NCBI RefSeq assembly: GCF_019139815.1
Contig: NZ_CP077079.1
Span: 3,782,001-3,846,000 of the forward strand
Direction of reading: 5' to 3'
Length of the DNA stretch: 64,000 bases
From: Pseudomonas asgharzadehiana
Lineage (GTDB): Bacteria > Pseudomonadota > Gammaproteobacteria > Pseudomonadales > Pseudomonadaceae
Each line of letters begins with the position of its first letter. Positions within the stretch are counted from its first letter, which is position 1. Position numbers and translations under genes: made by a program. Below are positions 10,299 through 18,784 of the stretch, piece by piece. The notes under the pieces were generated by a model. The model saw only the letters and a list, made by a program, of their open reading frames with translations, was not told the DNA's origin and did not search any database.

Positions 10299-11464
10299 TC
10301 CGCCCTACGCTCTTAACCTTCTGCCTGCTGCTCGGCGCCTGCACCCAGCCACCGCTGCGCGGCAGCGGCGACCTGGGCCTGGTGATCGAACGCGCCAACG
10401 CCAGCGCGCAAATCATTGAAACCAGCGGCATGACCACGCTGGCGCGCATTGAGGGCCTGGGCGATCTGTCCCATGCCTCGGTGGTGTTTTCCCGCGACCA
10501 GCGCATGGCCTATATTTTTGGCCGTGACGGCGGGCTGAGCAAAGTCGATCTGCTCCGCCTGCGCATTGAAAAACGCATCCTCCAGGGCGGCAACAGTATC
10601 GGCGGCGCCATCAGCCAGGATGGGCGCCTGATTGCCGTCTCCAACTATCAGCCCGGCGGCGTCAAGGTGTTCGATGCCGCCACCCTGGCGCTGGTCGCCG
10701 ATATCCCCGCCAGCCAGTTGCCCGACGGTAAACGCTCGCGGGTGGTGGGCCTGGTGGATGCGCCCGGTCAACGTTTCGTGTTCAGCCTGTTCGACAGCGG
10801 CGAAATCTGGAGCGCCGATTTCAGCCAGGGCGACACGCCGCACATCACCCGCTTCACCGGTATCGGCGAGCAACCCTACGACGCCTTGATCACCGCCGAT
10901 GGCCGTTACTACATGGCCGGGCTGTTCGGTGAAGACGGCATGGCGCAACTCGACCTGTGGCACCCGGAAAAAGGCGTCAAGCGCGTGCTGGCCGACTATG
11001 GCCGCGGCCAGGCCAGGCTGCCGGTCTACAAGATGCCCCACCTGGAAGGCTGGGCCGTGGCCGACAACCAGGCGTTCGTGCCGGCGGTGGGCCGCCACCA
11101 GGTGCTGGTAATGGACGCGCGCAGCTGGCGACAGAGCGCCGCGATTGCCGTGGCCGGCCAGCCGATCTTCGTCACCGCGCGGCCGGATGGGCGCCAGCTG
11201 TGGGTCAACTTCGCCTACCCGGACAACGACCGCGTCCAGGTGATCGACAGTGAAACCCATCAGATCGTCGCCGACCTGCGCCCCGGCCCCGGCGTGCTGC
11301 ACATGGAGTTCACCGGGCGTGGCGAACAGCTGTGGCTGTCGGTGCGCGACGGCGAACAGGTGCAGGTCTGGGACCCGTATCGCCTGACGTTGCTCAAGAC
11401 CTTGCCGGCCTTGAGTCCCAGCGGAATTTTCTTCAGCAGCCGCGCACAAAAAATGGGGTATTGA
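10295..11464 (+). CDS. nirF: NirF, heme d1 biosynthesis protein (lipoprotein)
   Basis: NirF takes part in a late step of heme d1 synthesis in the periplasm and resembles the d1 domain of NirS. This 389-residue protein starts with a lipoprotein signal (LLLGAC, lipidated Cys at 16), suggesting membrane anchoring, and then has WD-like beta-propeller repeats (QDGRLIAVSNYQPGGVKVFD, TADGRYYMAGLFGEDG). It overlaps nirC by 4 bp and ends 1 bp before nirD. Confidence 0.94.
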   Translation: MIRPTLLTFCLLLGACTQPPLRGSGDLGLVIERANASAQIIETSGMTTLARIEGLGDLSHASVVFSRDQRMAYIFGRDGGLSKVDLLRLRIEKRILQGGNSIGGAISQDGRLIAVSNYQPGGVKVFDAATLALVADIPASQLPDGKRSRVVGLVDAPGQRFVFSLFDSGEIWSADFSQGDTPHITRFTGIGEQPYDALITADGRYYMAGLFGEDGMAQLDLWHPEKGVKRVLADYGRGQARLPVYKMPHLEGWAVADNQAFVPAVGRHQVLVMDARSWRQSAAIAVAGQPIFVTARPDGRQLWVNFAYPDNDRVQVIDSETHQIVADLRPGPGVLHMEFTGRGEQLWLSVRDGEQVQVWDPYRLTLLKTLPALSPSGIFFSSRAQKMGY

Positions 11465-11465
11465 G

Positions 11466-11924
11466 ATGGACCTTGACCTGCTCAGCCAACAGTTGATCGA
11501 GCGTTACCAGCACGGCATGCCGCTGTGCGCCGAACCGTACCGGGAAATGGCCCAGGTGCTGGGCTGCGGCGAGGCCGAGTTGATGGCCTGCCTGCAACGC
11601 CTGGAACTGGCCGGCGCCCTCTCGCGCATTGGCCCGGTGTTCGAACACACCCGCGCCGGCGCCAGCACCCTGGCCGCGCTCGCGGTGCCGGTCGAGCGCC
11701 TGGAACACGTGGCACGGCGCGTAAGCCAGTACCCTGAGGTCAACCACAACTATGCCCGCGAGCACCACTACAACCTGTGGTTTGTATTGACCGGCCCGCA
11801 TCGCCAACACCTGCAGCAAATACTCGATGAGTTGGAAAAAGACACCGGCCTTACCCCGCTGGATTTGCCGATGCTCACCGCCTACCGCATCGACCTGGGC
11901 TTTTCCCTGGGGGCACACCCGTGA
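11466..11924 (+). CDS. nirD: NirD, siroheme decarboxylase subunit
   Basis: This 152-residue Lrp/AsnC-like protein is one of four paralogues (NirD, L, G, H) that together act as siroheme decarboxylase, making didecarboxysiroheme on the way to heme d1. The N-terminal helix-turn-helix-like domain (to about 65) is followed by an RAM-like fold with YPEVNHNYAREHHYNLWFVL, the histidine-rich segment characteristic of this family. In some bacteria nirD and nirL are fused; here they are separate and overlap by 4 bp. Confidence 0.92.
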   Translation: MDLDLLSQQLIERYQHGMPLCAEPYREMAQVLGCGEAELMACLQRLELAGALSRIGPVFEHTRAGASTLAALAVPVERLEHVARRVSQYPEVNHNYAREHHYNLWFVLTGPHRQHLQQILDELEKDTGLTPLDLPMLTAYRIDLGFSLGAHP

Positions 11925-12436
11925 TCACGCCCTTGAGCCAGGAACAAATGCTCGACCTGCGCCAATGCCTGGAACGCGGCCTGCCCCTGGTGAAACGGCC
12001 CTACGACGACCTGGCCGAGCAGATCGGCGCCCATCACGACCAGGTTTTACAGCAGATGCGCCAATGGCACGAGCAAGGCCTGTTCCGCCGCGTCGGCCTG
12101 GTGCTCAATCATCGCGCCCTGGGCTTCGTGGCCAATGCCATGCTGGTGCTCGATGTGCCGGATGCGCTGGTCAATGAAGTCGGTACACGCCTGGGCCGCG
12201 CCAACGGGGTCAACCTGTGTTACCAGCGGCCACGGCGCTTGCCGCAGTGGCGCTACAACCTGTTCTGCATGGTGCATGGCCGCGAGCGCGAGGCCGTCAC
12301 CGTGCATATCCACGCGTTGCTGCACCAGCAACAACTCAGCGACCTGCCCTACCAACTGCTGTTCAGCACCCAGGCGTTCAAACAATGCGGCGGGCGATTT
12401 GCGCCGCCGCCTTCACAGGTATGGGCCCATGGATGA
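11921..12436 (+). CDS. nirL: NirL, siroheme decarboxylase subunit
   Basis: This 171-residue paralogue of NirD/G/H is a partner in siroheme decarboxylation. The family signature here is VNLCYQRPRRLPQWRYNLFC, followed by MVHGRER. NirL and NirH share the YxRPRRxxxWxYNLFxMVHG pattern, whereas NirD and NirG share the HNYxRxHxxNxWFVL pattern. This splits the four genes into two pairs that probably form heteromers. It overlaps nirD by 4 bp and nirG by 8 bp. Confidence 0.92.
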   Translation: MITPLSQEQMLDLRQCLERGLPLVKRPYDDLAEQIGAHHDQVLQQMRQWHEQGLFRRVGLVLNHRALGFVANAMLVLDVPDALVNEVGTRLGRANGVNLCYQRPRRLPQWRYNLFCMVHGREREAVTVHIHALLHQQQLSDLPYQLLFSTQAFKQCGGRFAPPPSQVWAHG

Positions 12437-12872
12437 TCTCGACCGCCGCTTGATCAACCGCCTGCAACGCGGCTTGCCGCTGGTGCGCCAACCCTGGCGG
12501 CAACTGGCCGAGGAACTGCACAGCCACCCCGGTGAGTTGCTCGACCGCCTGCATGCGTTGCTGGAGGACGACGTGCTGACCCGCTTCGGGCCGATGTTCG
12601 ATATTGAGCAGCTTGGCGGTGCCTTCACCCTGGCCGCGCTGGCGGTGCCCGAGCCACGTTTCTACGCGGTGGCCGCGCAGCTCAACGCACTGGCGCAGGT
12701 GGCCCACAACTACCGCCGCGATCACCGTTGGAACATGTGGTTTGTGCTGGCCTGCGCCAGCGAGGCGGAACTGGCCGCCACCCTGTCTCGCATCGAGGCC
12801 CTGACGGGGCTGGCGGTGCTCAACCTGCCGAAGGAGCAAACGTACCATGTCGGTGTGTATTTCCCAGTCTGA
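12429..12872 (+). CDS. nirG: NirG, siroheme decarboxylase subunit
   Basis: This 147-residue NirD-like paralogue carries AHNYRRDHRWNMWFVLA, which matches the NirD-type signature. The start MDDLDRRLINRL at 12429 is chosen because it matches the N-terminus of the family and overlaps the end of nirL by 8 bp. The open frame continues upstream without meaning. Its 3' end overlaps nirH by 26 bp, the largest same-strand overlap in the operon. Confidence 0.9.
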   Translation: MDDLDRRLINRLQRGLPLVRQPWRQLAEELHSHPGELLDRLHALLEDDVLTRFGPMFDIEQLGGAFTLAALAVPEPRFYAVAAQLNALAQVAHNYRRDHRWNMWFVLACASEAELAATLSRIEALTGLAVLNLPKEQTYHVGVYFPV

Positions 12873-13347
12873 AACCCCGCTGGCCCTGCGCCTGATCGCC
12901 CTGACCCAAAGCGGCCTGCCGCTGGTGGAAGACCCCTGGGCGTGGCTGGCCGAGCAGTTGGGCCTGGGCGTCGAGTCGACCCTTGACCTGCTCAAGCGCC
13001 TGCAGGCCGAAGGCGCGATCCGGCGCATTGCCGCGGTGCCCAACCACTACCGCCTGGGCTATCGCCATAACGGCATGACCGTCTGGGACGTGGCCGATGA
13101 GCAGATGCCGCGCCTGGGCGAATTGATCGGTGCGCAGCCGTTCGTGAGCCATTGCTACCGCCGCCCACGGCGCGTGGATTGGCCGTACAACCTGTTCGCC
13201 ATGGTGCACGGGCGCAGCCGCGAAGAAATCGACAGCTACCGCGAGCACCTGCGGTTTTTGCTGGGGGATGCCTGCCGCACCGACGAGATGTTGGTGAGCA
13301 GCCGCATCCTGAAAAAAACCGGCTTGCGCCTGCCCCCCTCGCACTAG
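12847..13347 (+). CDS. nirH: NirH, siroheme decarboxylase subunit
   Basis: This 166-residue NirL-like paralogue has the signature SHCYRRPRRVDWPYNLFAMV followed by HGRSREE. It forms the fourth siroheme decarboxylase component. The start ATG lies within the last codons of nirG, preceded by AAGGAGC, so that site fixes the start. Twelve bases separate it from nirJ. Confidence 0.92.
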   Translation: MSVCISQSETPLALRLIALTQSGLPLVEDPWAWLAEQLGLGVESTLDLLKRLQAEGAIRRIAAVPNHYRLGYRHNGMTVWDVADEQMPRLGELIGAQPFVSHCYRRPRRVDWPYNLFAMVHGRSREEIDSYREHLRFLLGDACRTDEMLVSSRILKKTGLRLPPSH

Positions 13348-13359
13348 AAGGAATGCCCC

Positions 13360-14541
13360 ATGCTGCGGATCAGTCAGTACCTGCGCACCCTCGCCGGCCA
13401 ATGCGCGCCACCCCGCACCCCGGCTCCCGGCAGCCCGCGCGCACCGGTGGTGATCTGGAACCTGTTGCGCCGCTGTAACCTCACCTGCAAGCACTGCTAC
13501 GCCACCAGCGCCGACAGCGTGTTTCGCGATGAGCTGGACACCCCGGCGGCGTTGCGGGTGATCGATGACTTGCACGCGGCCGGCGTGCGCGTGTTGATCC
13601 TCTCGGGTGGCGAGCCGCTGCTGCGCGAAGACCTTTTTGAACTCAGTGCCTATGCGCGAAAGCTGAAGTTTTTCGTGGCGCTGTCGAGCAACGGCACGTT
13701 GATCGACGAGGGCAATATCCAGCAGATCGCCGACGCCCGCTTCGACTATGTGGGCATCAGCATCGACGGCCTGGAAGCGACCCACGATGCCTTCCGCCAG
13801 ATGCCCGGCAGTTTCCAGCGTTCGATGCATGCCATTGGCCTGTGCCGCGAGGCCGGGATTCGTGTGGGTCTGCGCACCACCCTGACCCAGGCCAACCATG
13901 CGCAGTTGCCGCAATTGCTGGCATTGATGCGCAGCCACGACGTGCAAAAATTCTACCTGTCGCACCTCAACTACAGCGGCCGCGGCAAACGCAGCCGCCA
14001 GCTGGATGCGCACCGTCAGATGAGCCGCGACGCCATGGCACTGATTTTTCGCCAGGCCTGGAGCGACATTGAAAACGGTGTGTACAGCGACTTTGTCAGC
14101 GGCAACAACGACGCCGACGCCATCCTGTTGCTGCAATGGGTGCACCAGCATTTGCCCGAGCATTACCCGCAGCTCGAACACCTGCTGCATGGCTGGGGCG
14201 GCAATGCGTCGGGCAGCGGCATCGCCAATATCGACAACACCGGCGAAGTGCACCCGGACACCTACTGGTGGCAGCACTCGGTAGGCAATGTGCGCCACAC
14301 GCCGTTCCGCCAGCTCTGGCTGGAGCAGCCCGACCCCTTGCTGCTGCGCCTGCGCGAACACCCGCGCGCCATCGGCGGGCGCTGCACCGATTGCCGCTGG
14401 CTGGCGATCTGCAACGGCAATACGCGCACCCGCGCCTGGGCCGATGGCGACCTCTGGGGCGCGGACCCCGGTTGCTACTTCACCGATGCCGAAATCGCCC
14501 GCCAGCCGGTCAACCTGATCCCTTGCTCGACCACCCAGTGA
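13360..14541 (+). CDS. nirJ: NirJ, radical SAM enzyme of heme d1 synthesis
   Basis: NirJ is a radical S-adenosylmethionine enzyme that replaces the two propionate side chains of didecarboxysiroheme on the way to heme d1. This 393-residue protein has the cluster motif CNLTCKHC (Cys 39, 43, 46) and the glycine-rich SGGEPLL segment. A C-terminal SPASM-like cysteine cluster (CTDCRWLAICNG, with a further C near the end) holds an auxiliary Fe-S cluster. Confidence 0.95.
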   Translation: MLRISQYLRTLAGQCAPPRTPAPGSPRAPVVIWNLLRRCNLTCKHCYATSADSVFRDELDTPAALRVIDDLHAAGVRVLILSGGEPLLREDLFELSAYARKLKFFVALSSNGTLIDEGNIQQIADARFDYVGISIDGLEATHDAFRQMPGSFQRSMHAIGLCREAGIRVGLRTTLTQANHAQLPQLLALMRSHDVQKFYLSHLNYSGRGKRSRQLDAHRQMSRDAMALIFRQAWSDIENGVYSDFVSGNNDADAILLLQWVHQHLPEHYPQLEHLLHGWGGNASGSGIANIDNTGEVHPDTYWWQHSVGNVRHTPFRQLWLEQPDPLLLRLREHPRAIGGRCTDCRWLAICNGNTRTRAWADGDLWGADPGCYFTDAEIARQPVNLIPCSTTQ

Positions 14542-14586
14542 CACAACCGGGGGCCGCCCAACCTGATGATGAACCAAGGATGTCTC

Positions 14587-15411
14587 ATGCCAACGCCCAC
14601 ACCCTTACCCGCCAGTTTGCACAGCCCCTTCCACCCCGGCGAAGTCGCCCTGGTCGGCGCCGGGCCCGGTGACCCACGCCTGTTGACCCTGCGCGCCTGG
14701 AGCCTGTTGATGCAGGCCGACGCGGTGGTATTCGACCGGCTGATCAGCGCCGAGCTGCTGGCCCTGATCCCCTTGAGCTGCGCCCGCCACTACGTGGGCA
14801 AGGCCAGCGGTTACCACAGCCTGCCCCAGGCTCAACTCAACGAACTGCTGGCCGAGCTGGCAGACGAGGGCCAACGCGTGGTGCGGCTCAAGGGCGGCGA
14901 CCCGTTTATTTTCGGGCGCGGCGCCGAAGAGCTGGAGTACCTGCTGGCGCGGGACATTCCCTGCCAGGTGGTGCCGGGCATCACCGCCGCGGCCGGTTGC
15001 AGCGCCTATGCCGGTATCCCGTTGACGCACCGCGACCTGGTCAACTCCTGCCGTTTTGTCACCGGCCATTTGCAACGCGATGGCGCGTTGAAACTGCCCT
15101 GGGCCAGCCTCGCCGAGCCGAGCCAGACCCTGGTGTTCTACATGGGCTTGTCGAACCTGGCGCTGATCGCCGAACACCTGGTGGCCGCCGGTTTGCCGGG
15201 CGACACGCCGGCGGCGTTGATCAGCAATGGCGCGCGCGCCGACCAGCACGTGGCCCGGGGCACCTTGCGCCAGTTGCCCACCCTGGCCGCCGACTGTGAG
15301 CCGGGCGTACCCACCCTCACGGTGATCGGCCAGGTGGTCAACCTGTTTGCCGACGCCGCGCTGCACTACCCGGCCAGCCTGGCGGCGCCGCGCCGACCGG
15401 TGACGGTATGA
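14587..15411 (+). CDS. nirE: NirE, uroporphyrinogen-III C-methyltransferase
   Basis: NirE is the SAM-dependent methyltransferase that makes precorrin-2 from uroporphyrinogen III, the first committed step to heme d1. The 274-residue protein has the family blocks VGAGPGDPRLLTLRA, VVRLKGGDPFIFGRGAEE and VPGITAAAGCSAYAGIPLTHR. An AAGGA site 7 bases before 14587 (MPTPTP) favours that start over the ATG at 14566. It lacks the NAD-dependent oxidase/ferrochelatase domain of CysG, as expected for a d1-specific enzyme. The last four bases overlap nirN. Confidence 0.94.
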   Translation: MPTPTPLPASLHSPFHPGEVALVGAGPGDPRLLTLRAWSLLMQADAVVFDRLISAELLALIPLSCARHYVGKASGYHSLPQAQLNELLAELADEGQRVVRLKGGDPFIFGRGAEELEYLLARDIPCQVVPGITAAAGCSAYAGIPLTHRDLVNSCRFVTGHLQRDGALKLPWASLAEPSQTLVFYMGLSNLALIAEHLVAAGLPGDTPAALISNGARADQHVARGTLRQLPTLAADCEPGVPTLTVIGQVVNLFADAALHYPASLAAPRRPVTV

Positions 15412-16862
15412 AACGCCTGCTGCTGGTGCCGCTGCTGTGGGCCGGCGCCGCCCACGGCACACCCGCCGAGGACTACCAGCGCTATTGCGAAGGCTGCCAC
15501 GGGCTCAACCGCATCGGCGCCACCGGCCCGGCGTTGCTTCCAGAAAGCCTGGGGCGAATCAAGCCGGACGAGGTCCGCAAGGTCATCGCGCAAGGCCGCC
15601 CGGCCAGTCAGATGGCGGCTTTTTCACCCCAACTGAGCGCATCACAGATCGACGGCCTGGCGAGTTTTCTGCAACAGCCGCCCGTCACGCCGGCGACCTG
15701 GAACGAGCCGGACATCCGCGGCAGCCATCGCCTGCTGGCCGACCTGAGCCAACTACCGACCACGCCGCAACACCCGGCCGACCCGCTCAACCTGTTTGTG
15801 GTGGTGGAATCGGGCGACCATCACATCGACATTCTCGACGGCGACCGCTTTACCGTCCTCGACCGCTTTGCCAGCCATTTCGCGGTACACGGCGGGCCCA
15901 AGTTTTCCCCGGACGGGCGCTTTGTGTACTTCGCCTCGCGGGACGGCTGGATCAGCCTGTACGACCTGCACAACCTCAAGCTGATCGCCGAAATCCGTGC
16001 CGGGCTCAACACCCGCAACCTGGCGGTGAGCAAGGACGGCCGCTGGGTGCTGGTGGGCAACTACCTGCCGGGTAACCTGGTGGTGCTCGATGCCCGCGAC
16101 TTGTCACTGGTCAAGACCCTGCCCACCGGCTCACGGGTCAGCGCGGTGTACACAGCGCCGCCGCGCGACAGTTTTATCGTGGCGCTCAAGGACGTGAATG
16201 AAGTCTGGGAATTACCCTACGCCGCCGCGCAGCCGAGCTTCGAACCCCGGCGCATTGCCGCCCGCGATGTGCTCGATGACTTCTCGTTCACCCCGGATTA
16301 CCGCCAGTTGCTGGCCACGTCGCGCAAGGCCGGTGGCGGCCAGGTAATCGACCTGGACTCCGGCGTGGTGGTCCGCGATATCCCCCTGGCGGGCATGCCG
16401 CACCTGGGCTCCGGCACCTATTGGCAACGCGATGGGAAGTGGGTGTTCGCCACGCCGAATATCAGCCAGGGGCAAATCAGCGTGCTCGACGTGGCGACCT
16501 GGAAGCCGATCAAGCAGATCCCCACCCTGGGCCCCGGCTTTTTCATGCGCAGCCATGTGCGCTCGCGCTATGTGTGGAGCGATGTGTTTTTCGGGCCGGA
16601 TAACGATGCGATCCACCTGATCGACAAGCAGACCCTGGAGATCGCCCACACCTTGCGCCCGGTACCGGGCAAGACCGCCGCACATGTGGAATTCACCCGC
16701 GATGGGCGTTATGTGCTGCTGAGTATCTGGGCCACCGACGGTGCGCTGATCGTGTATGACAGCCAGACCCTCAAGGAGATCAAGCGCCTGCCCATGAACA
16801 AGCCATCGGGCAAATACAACGTGGGCAACAAGATTGAATTTGCCGAGGGGACGTCTCACTGA
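15408..16862 (+). CDS. nirN: NirN, c-type cytochrome / d1 dehydrogenase
   Basis: NirN is a NirS-like periplasmic cytochrome that catalyses the last step of heme d1 formation, dehydrogenation of dihydro-heme d1, and passes the cofactor on. This 484-residue protein has a short signal peptide (about 1-18), heme c motif CEGCH (27-31) and a d1-type propeller. It is the last gene of the nirSMCFDLGHJEN series. A REP element follows in the convergent gap. Confidence 0.93.
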   Translation: MKRLLLVPLLWAGAAHGTPAEDYQRYCEGCHGLNRIGATGPALLPESLGRIKPDEVRKVIAQGRPASQMAAFSPQLSASQIDGLASFLQQPPVTPATWNEPDIRGSHRLLADLSQLPTTPQHPADPLNLFVVVESGDHHIDILDGDRFTVLDRFASHFAVHGGPKFSPDGRFVYFASRDGWISLYDLHNLKLIAEIRAGLNTRNLAVSKDGRWVLVGNYLPGNLVVLDARDLSLVKTLPTGSRVSAVYTAPPRDSFIVALKDVNEVWELPYAAAQPSFEPRRIAARDVLDDFSFTPDYRQLLATSRKAGGGQVIDLDSGVVVRDIPLAGMPHLGSGTYWQRDGKWVFATPNISQGQISVLDVATWKPIKQIPTLGPGFFMRSHVRSRYVWSDVFFGPDNDAIHLIDKQTLEIAHTLRPVPGKTAAHVEFTRDGRYVLLSIWATDGALIVYDSQTLKEIKRLPMNKPSGKYNVGNKIEFAEGTSH

Positions 16863-16893
16863 GGGCGTCAGGCGGGGCACCGAGTGTTGGGAC

Positions 16894-16921
16894 GCTATCG
16901 GGAGCAAGCCCCCTCCCACAG
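16894..16921 (-). repeat. REP element in convergent gap
   Basis: This is a reverse-strand copy of the CTGTGGGAGGGGGCTTGCTCCCGATAGC family, between the ends of nirN and the HemN-like gene. It may limit read-through. Confidence 0.85.
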
Positions 16922-16935
16922 TGGGATCGCGGGGT

Positions 16936-18192
16936 CTAGGGGGCGGCGAATGCCGCACACAGCTCATCCACTTGCCGGCGCCCGGCCGGCAGCACGCAGA
17001 GGAACTGCGCCGACAATTCGATCAAGCCGTCACGGTCCCACTGCTCCAGCAGCGGCCAGATCGCCGAGAAATACCGGCTGAAGATCAGCCCGTAACGTCG
17101 CTCGATCGCCTGGATATCCAGCTCCAGGTCACAGGCCAGGCGCTCGCTCACCTGCTCACGCAGCGCATCGCCGGTTTCGCGCCGCCAGCCTTGGCAAGTC
17201 GGCAGTTGGCCGTTGCCCAGGGCCTGGGCGTAGGCGTGTTCGGCGCTGCTGTTTTGCGCACACAAGGTGTCGATCTGGCTGATGGCGCCCAGGCCCAGCC
17301 CGATGTGATCGCAATAGCCATGCAGGCTGAAGCCTTCGCAGGTGCGGCTGAGCCGACCGCGCTCCTGGGCCTGGGTGAGGTCGTCGTCGCCACGGGCAAA
17401 TTGGCCGAGGCCGATGTAGTGGTAGCCGGCTGCGTCGAGACGTTCGAAGGCCAGTTGACGCATGGCGGTTTTATCCGCCTCGCCGCAAGCGGCCTGGTGC
17501 GGCTGCGCACGGTAACGGCTGGGCGGTTGGACGTAGTCGAACAGGTGCAGGCGGTCCGGCTCCAGGGCGATCAGGCTGGCCAGTTTCAGCTCGAAACTGG
17601 CAAGGGTCTGCCAGGCGCTGCCGTAGCCGAGGTCGACACTCACCGAGCGAAAATCAAACGTGCGCGCCGCGTCGATCAACGACTGGATGGGTGCCGGGTC
17701 GCGGTAATCGGCCTGGGGATCTTCGACACGCGCATCGGGCACGCCAATGCAAACGCGGTTAAACCCCAACTCGCGCAGCAGGCCCACAGTGGCCCAGTCG
17801 GTGCGGCGCGGGTCGAGGTCGATGCCGTAGTCGCCACGGCCATGCTCAAGCACGTTGAAACGCTCGCGCAGGGCGGTCATCAGGGCCTGCACATCCTCAA
17901 TCGGCGCCGCCCCGCGCCACTGCAAATAGTCCACCGGTTGGCGCCGGCCCAGGTGGCAGCCGACCAACTGGATTTCCTGGGCCAGGCTGCGGCGGTAAGC
18001 ATCGCTTGGCGGGCTCGCCGGCCAGTGCAGGTTAAGCGCCAGTGGGCGTTGACACTGGCGGCTGCCGCGCAAGGCGCGCAACACGTCGAGGGAACCAACA
18101 CCGGCGTGGAACCTGCGTCTGTCGGCCTGCCCATTCAGGTCCAGCACGCCTTGGGCCTGGGGTGCGCGAGCGAGTGGAATGACAGTGTGCAT
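16936..18192 (-). CDS. HemN-like protein lacking the radical-SAM cysteines
   Basis: This 418-residue homologue of oxygen-independent coproporphyrinogen III oxidase (HemN, usually about 455-460) aligns well through its centre and C-terminus: IDLDPRRTDW, LRELGFNRVCIGV, SVSVDLGYG, YHYIGLGQFARGDDDL, DHIGLGLGAISQID. The N-terminal segment that in HemN reads roughly YVHIPFCxxxCxFCGCNK is here LALNLHWPASPPSDAYRRS: all cluster-binding cysteines are gone. HemN's GGGTP becomes RGAAP. It therefore should not bind the [4Fe-4S] cluster or catalyse the radical reaction. The start at MHTVIPL has GGAG upstream. An FNR box lies 59 bp before the start, so it is probably made with the nir genes. It may be a tetrapyrrole-binding or chaperone protein. 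Confidence 0.85.
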   Translation of the reverse strand: MHTVIPLARAPQAQGVLDLNGQADRRRFHAGVGSLDVLRALRGSRQCQRPLALNLHWPASPPSDAYRRSLAQEIQLVGCHLGRRQPVDYLQWRGAAPIEDVQALMTALRERFNVLEHGRGDYGIDLDPRRTDWATVGLLRELGFNRVCIGVPDARVEDPQADYRDPAPIQSLIDAARTFDFRSVSVDLGYGSAWQTLASFELKLASLIALEPDRLHLFDYVQPPSRYRAQPHQAACGEADKTAMRQLAFERLDAAGYHYIGLGQFARGDDDLTQAQERGRLSRTCEGFSLHGYCDHIGLGLGAISQIDTLCAQNSSAEHAYAQALGNGQLPTCQGWRRETGDALREQVSERLACDLELDIQAIERRYGLIFSRYFSAIWPLLEQWDRDGLIELSAQFLCVLPAGRRQVDELCAAFAAP

Positions 18193-18250
18193 GACGGACT
18201 CCGGATCAGGCGACGGTGAGCCATTGTCCGGTGCGACGCCACGGCGCACC

Positions 18251-18264
18251 TTGATATGCATCAA
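18251..18264. promoter_or_regulatory. Perfect ANR/DNR (FNR-type) box before the HemN-like gene
   Basis: TTGATATGCATCAA is an exact TTGAT-N4-ATCAA palindrome in the 77-bp gap upstream of the HemN-like gene, with 58 bases between box and start codon. It implies activation by ANR or DNR in low oxygen. Confidence 0.88.
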
Positions 18265-18269
18265 GGGCG

Positions 18270-18713
18270 CTACCAGGTGAGGTAGAACATGCTCTTGGCC
18301 AGTAGCACGATGGCGACCATATGGCCGAACAGGCTCAGGTGCACCAGACGGATATAGCGCGCGCTGACGCTGCCCCAGCGCATGCGCGCCATGGTCAGCA
18401 AAAAATGCGCGAGCACGCTGGCGGCCAGGACCAGCTTGAGCGTCAACAAGGTGCCGAATGAGGAGGCCCAGGGGGCGGCGAGCACGGGCCGGTAACGCAA
18501 CCAGACCATGCCGAGCCCCGCGCCGAACAGCACCAGCAATACCCAAGGCATCAGCGCCCGGGCGCGCCGACCGACACCCTGCTCCACCAACACCATCACG
18601 CGGGCCGGCAACAGCCAGTGCAAATGCCCCAGGATCAGCACCTCGAAAAACACCGTGCCGATAAAAATCAGCGCAGCAAACAGGTGGGCCAGAAGAAACA
18701 ACAGATAAAGCAT
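18270..18713 (-). CDS. CopD-like integral membrane protein
   Basis: This 147-residue protein has four predicted membrane helices, with histidines near membrane edges (LAHLFAALIFIG, LVHLSLFGHMVAIVLL). It resembles CopD/DUF2269-type four-helix membrane proteins and might bind heme or copper. The start at 18713 has a GAGG site 5 bases upstream. Its own FNR box (18771-18784) ends 57 bases from the start, nearly the same spacing as for the HemN-like gene. This supports a role in anaerobic respiration or heme handling. The specific function is unknown. Confidence 0.65.
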   Translation of the reverse strand: MLYLLFLLAHLFAALIFIGTVFFEVLILGHLHWLLPARVMVLVEQGVGRRARALMPWVLLVLFGAGLGMVWLRYRPVLAAPWASSFGTLLTLKLVLAASVLAHFLLTMARMRWGSVSARYIRLVHLSLFGHMVAIVLLAKSMFYLTW

Positions 18714-18770
18714 GATGGCCTCGCAGGTCGCGCCGGGCCTCCAGTGTGAGGGCCGGCGTCAGCGTGCGCC

Positions 18771-18784
18771 TTGATGCCGGTCAA
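18771..18784. promoter_or_regulatory. ANR/DNR (FNR-type) box before the CopD-like gene
   Basis: TTGATGCCGGTCAA matches the consensus with one mismatch. It spans the 67-bp gap and the last four bases of the upstream gene, with 57 bases between box and start codon. Confidence 0.75.

Noticed and set aside
12820..14577. Long open frame antisense to nirH/nirJ
   Set aside because: Mirror of confirmed radical SAM and decarboxylase genes; no ribosome site and no recognisable domain.
16834..18219. Plus-strand open frame across the HemN-like gene
   Set aside because: The minus strand encodes a clear HemN homologue; the plus frame is a codon-bias shadow with no domain.
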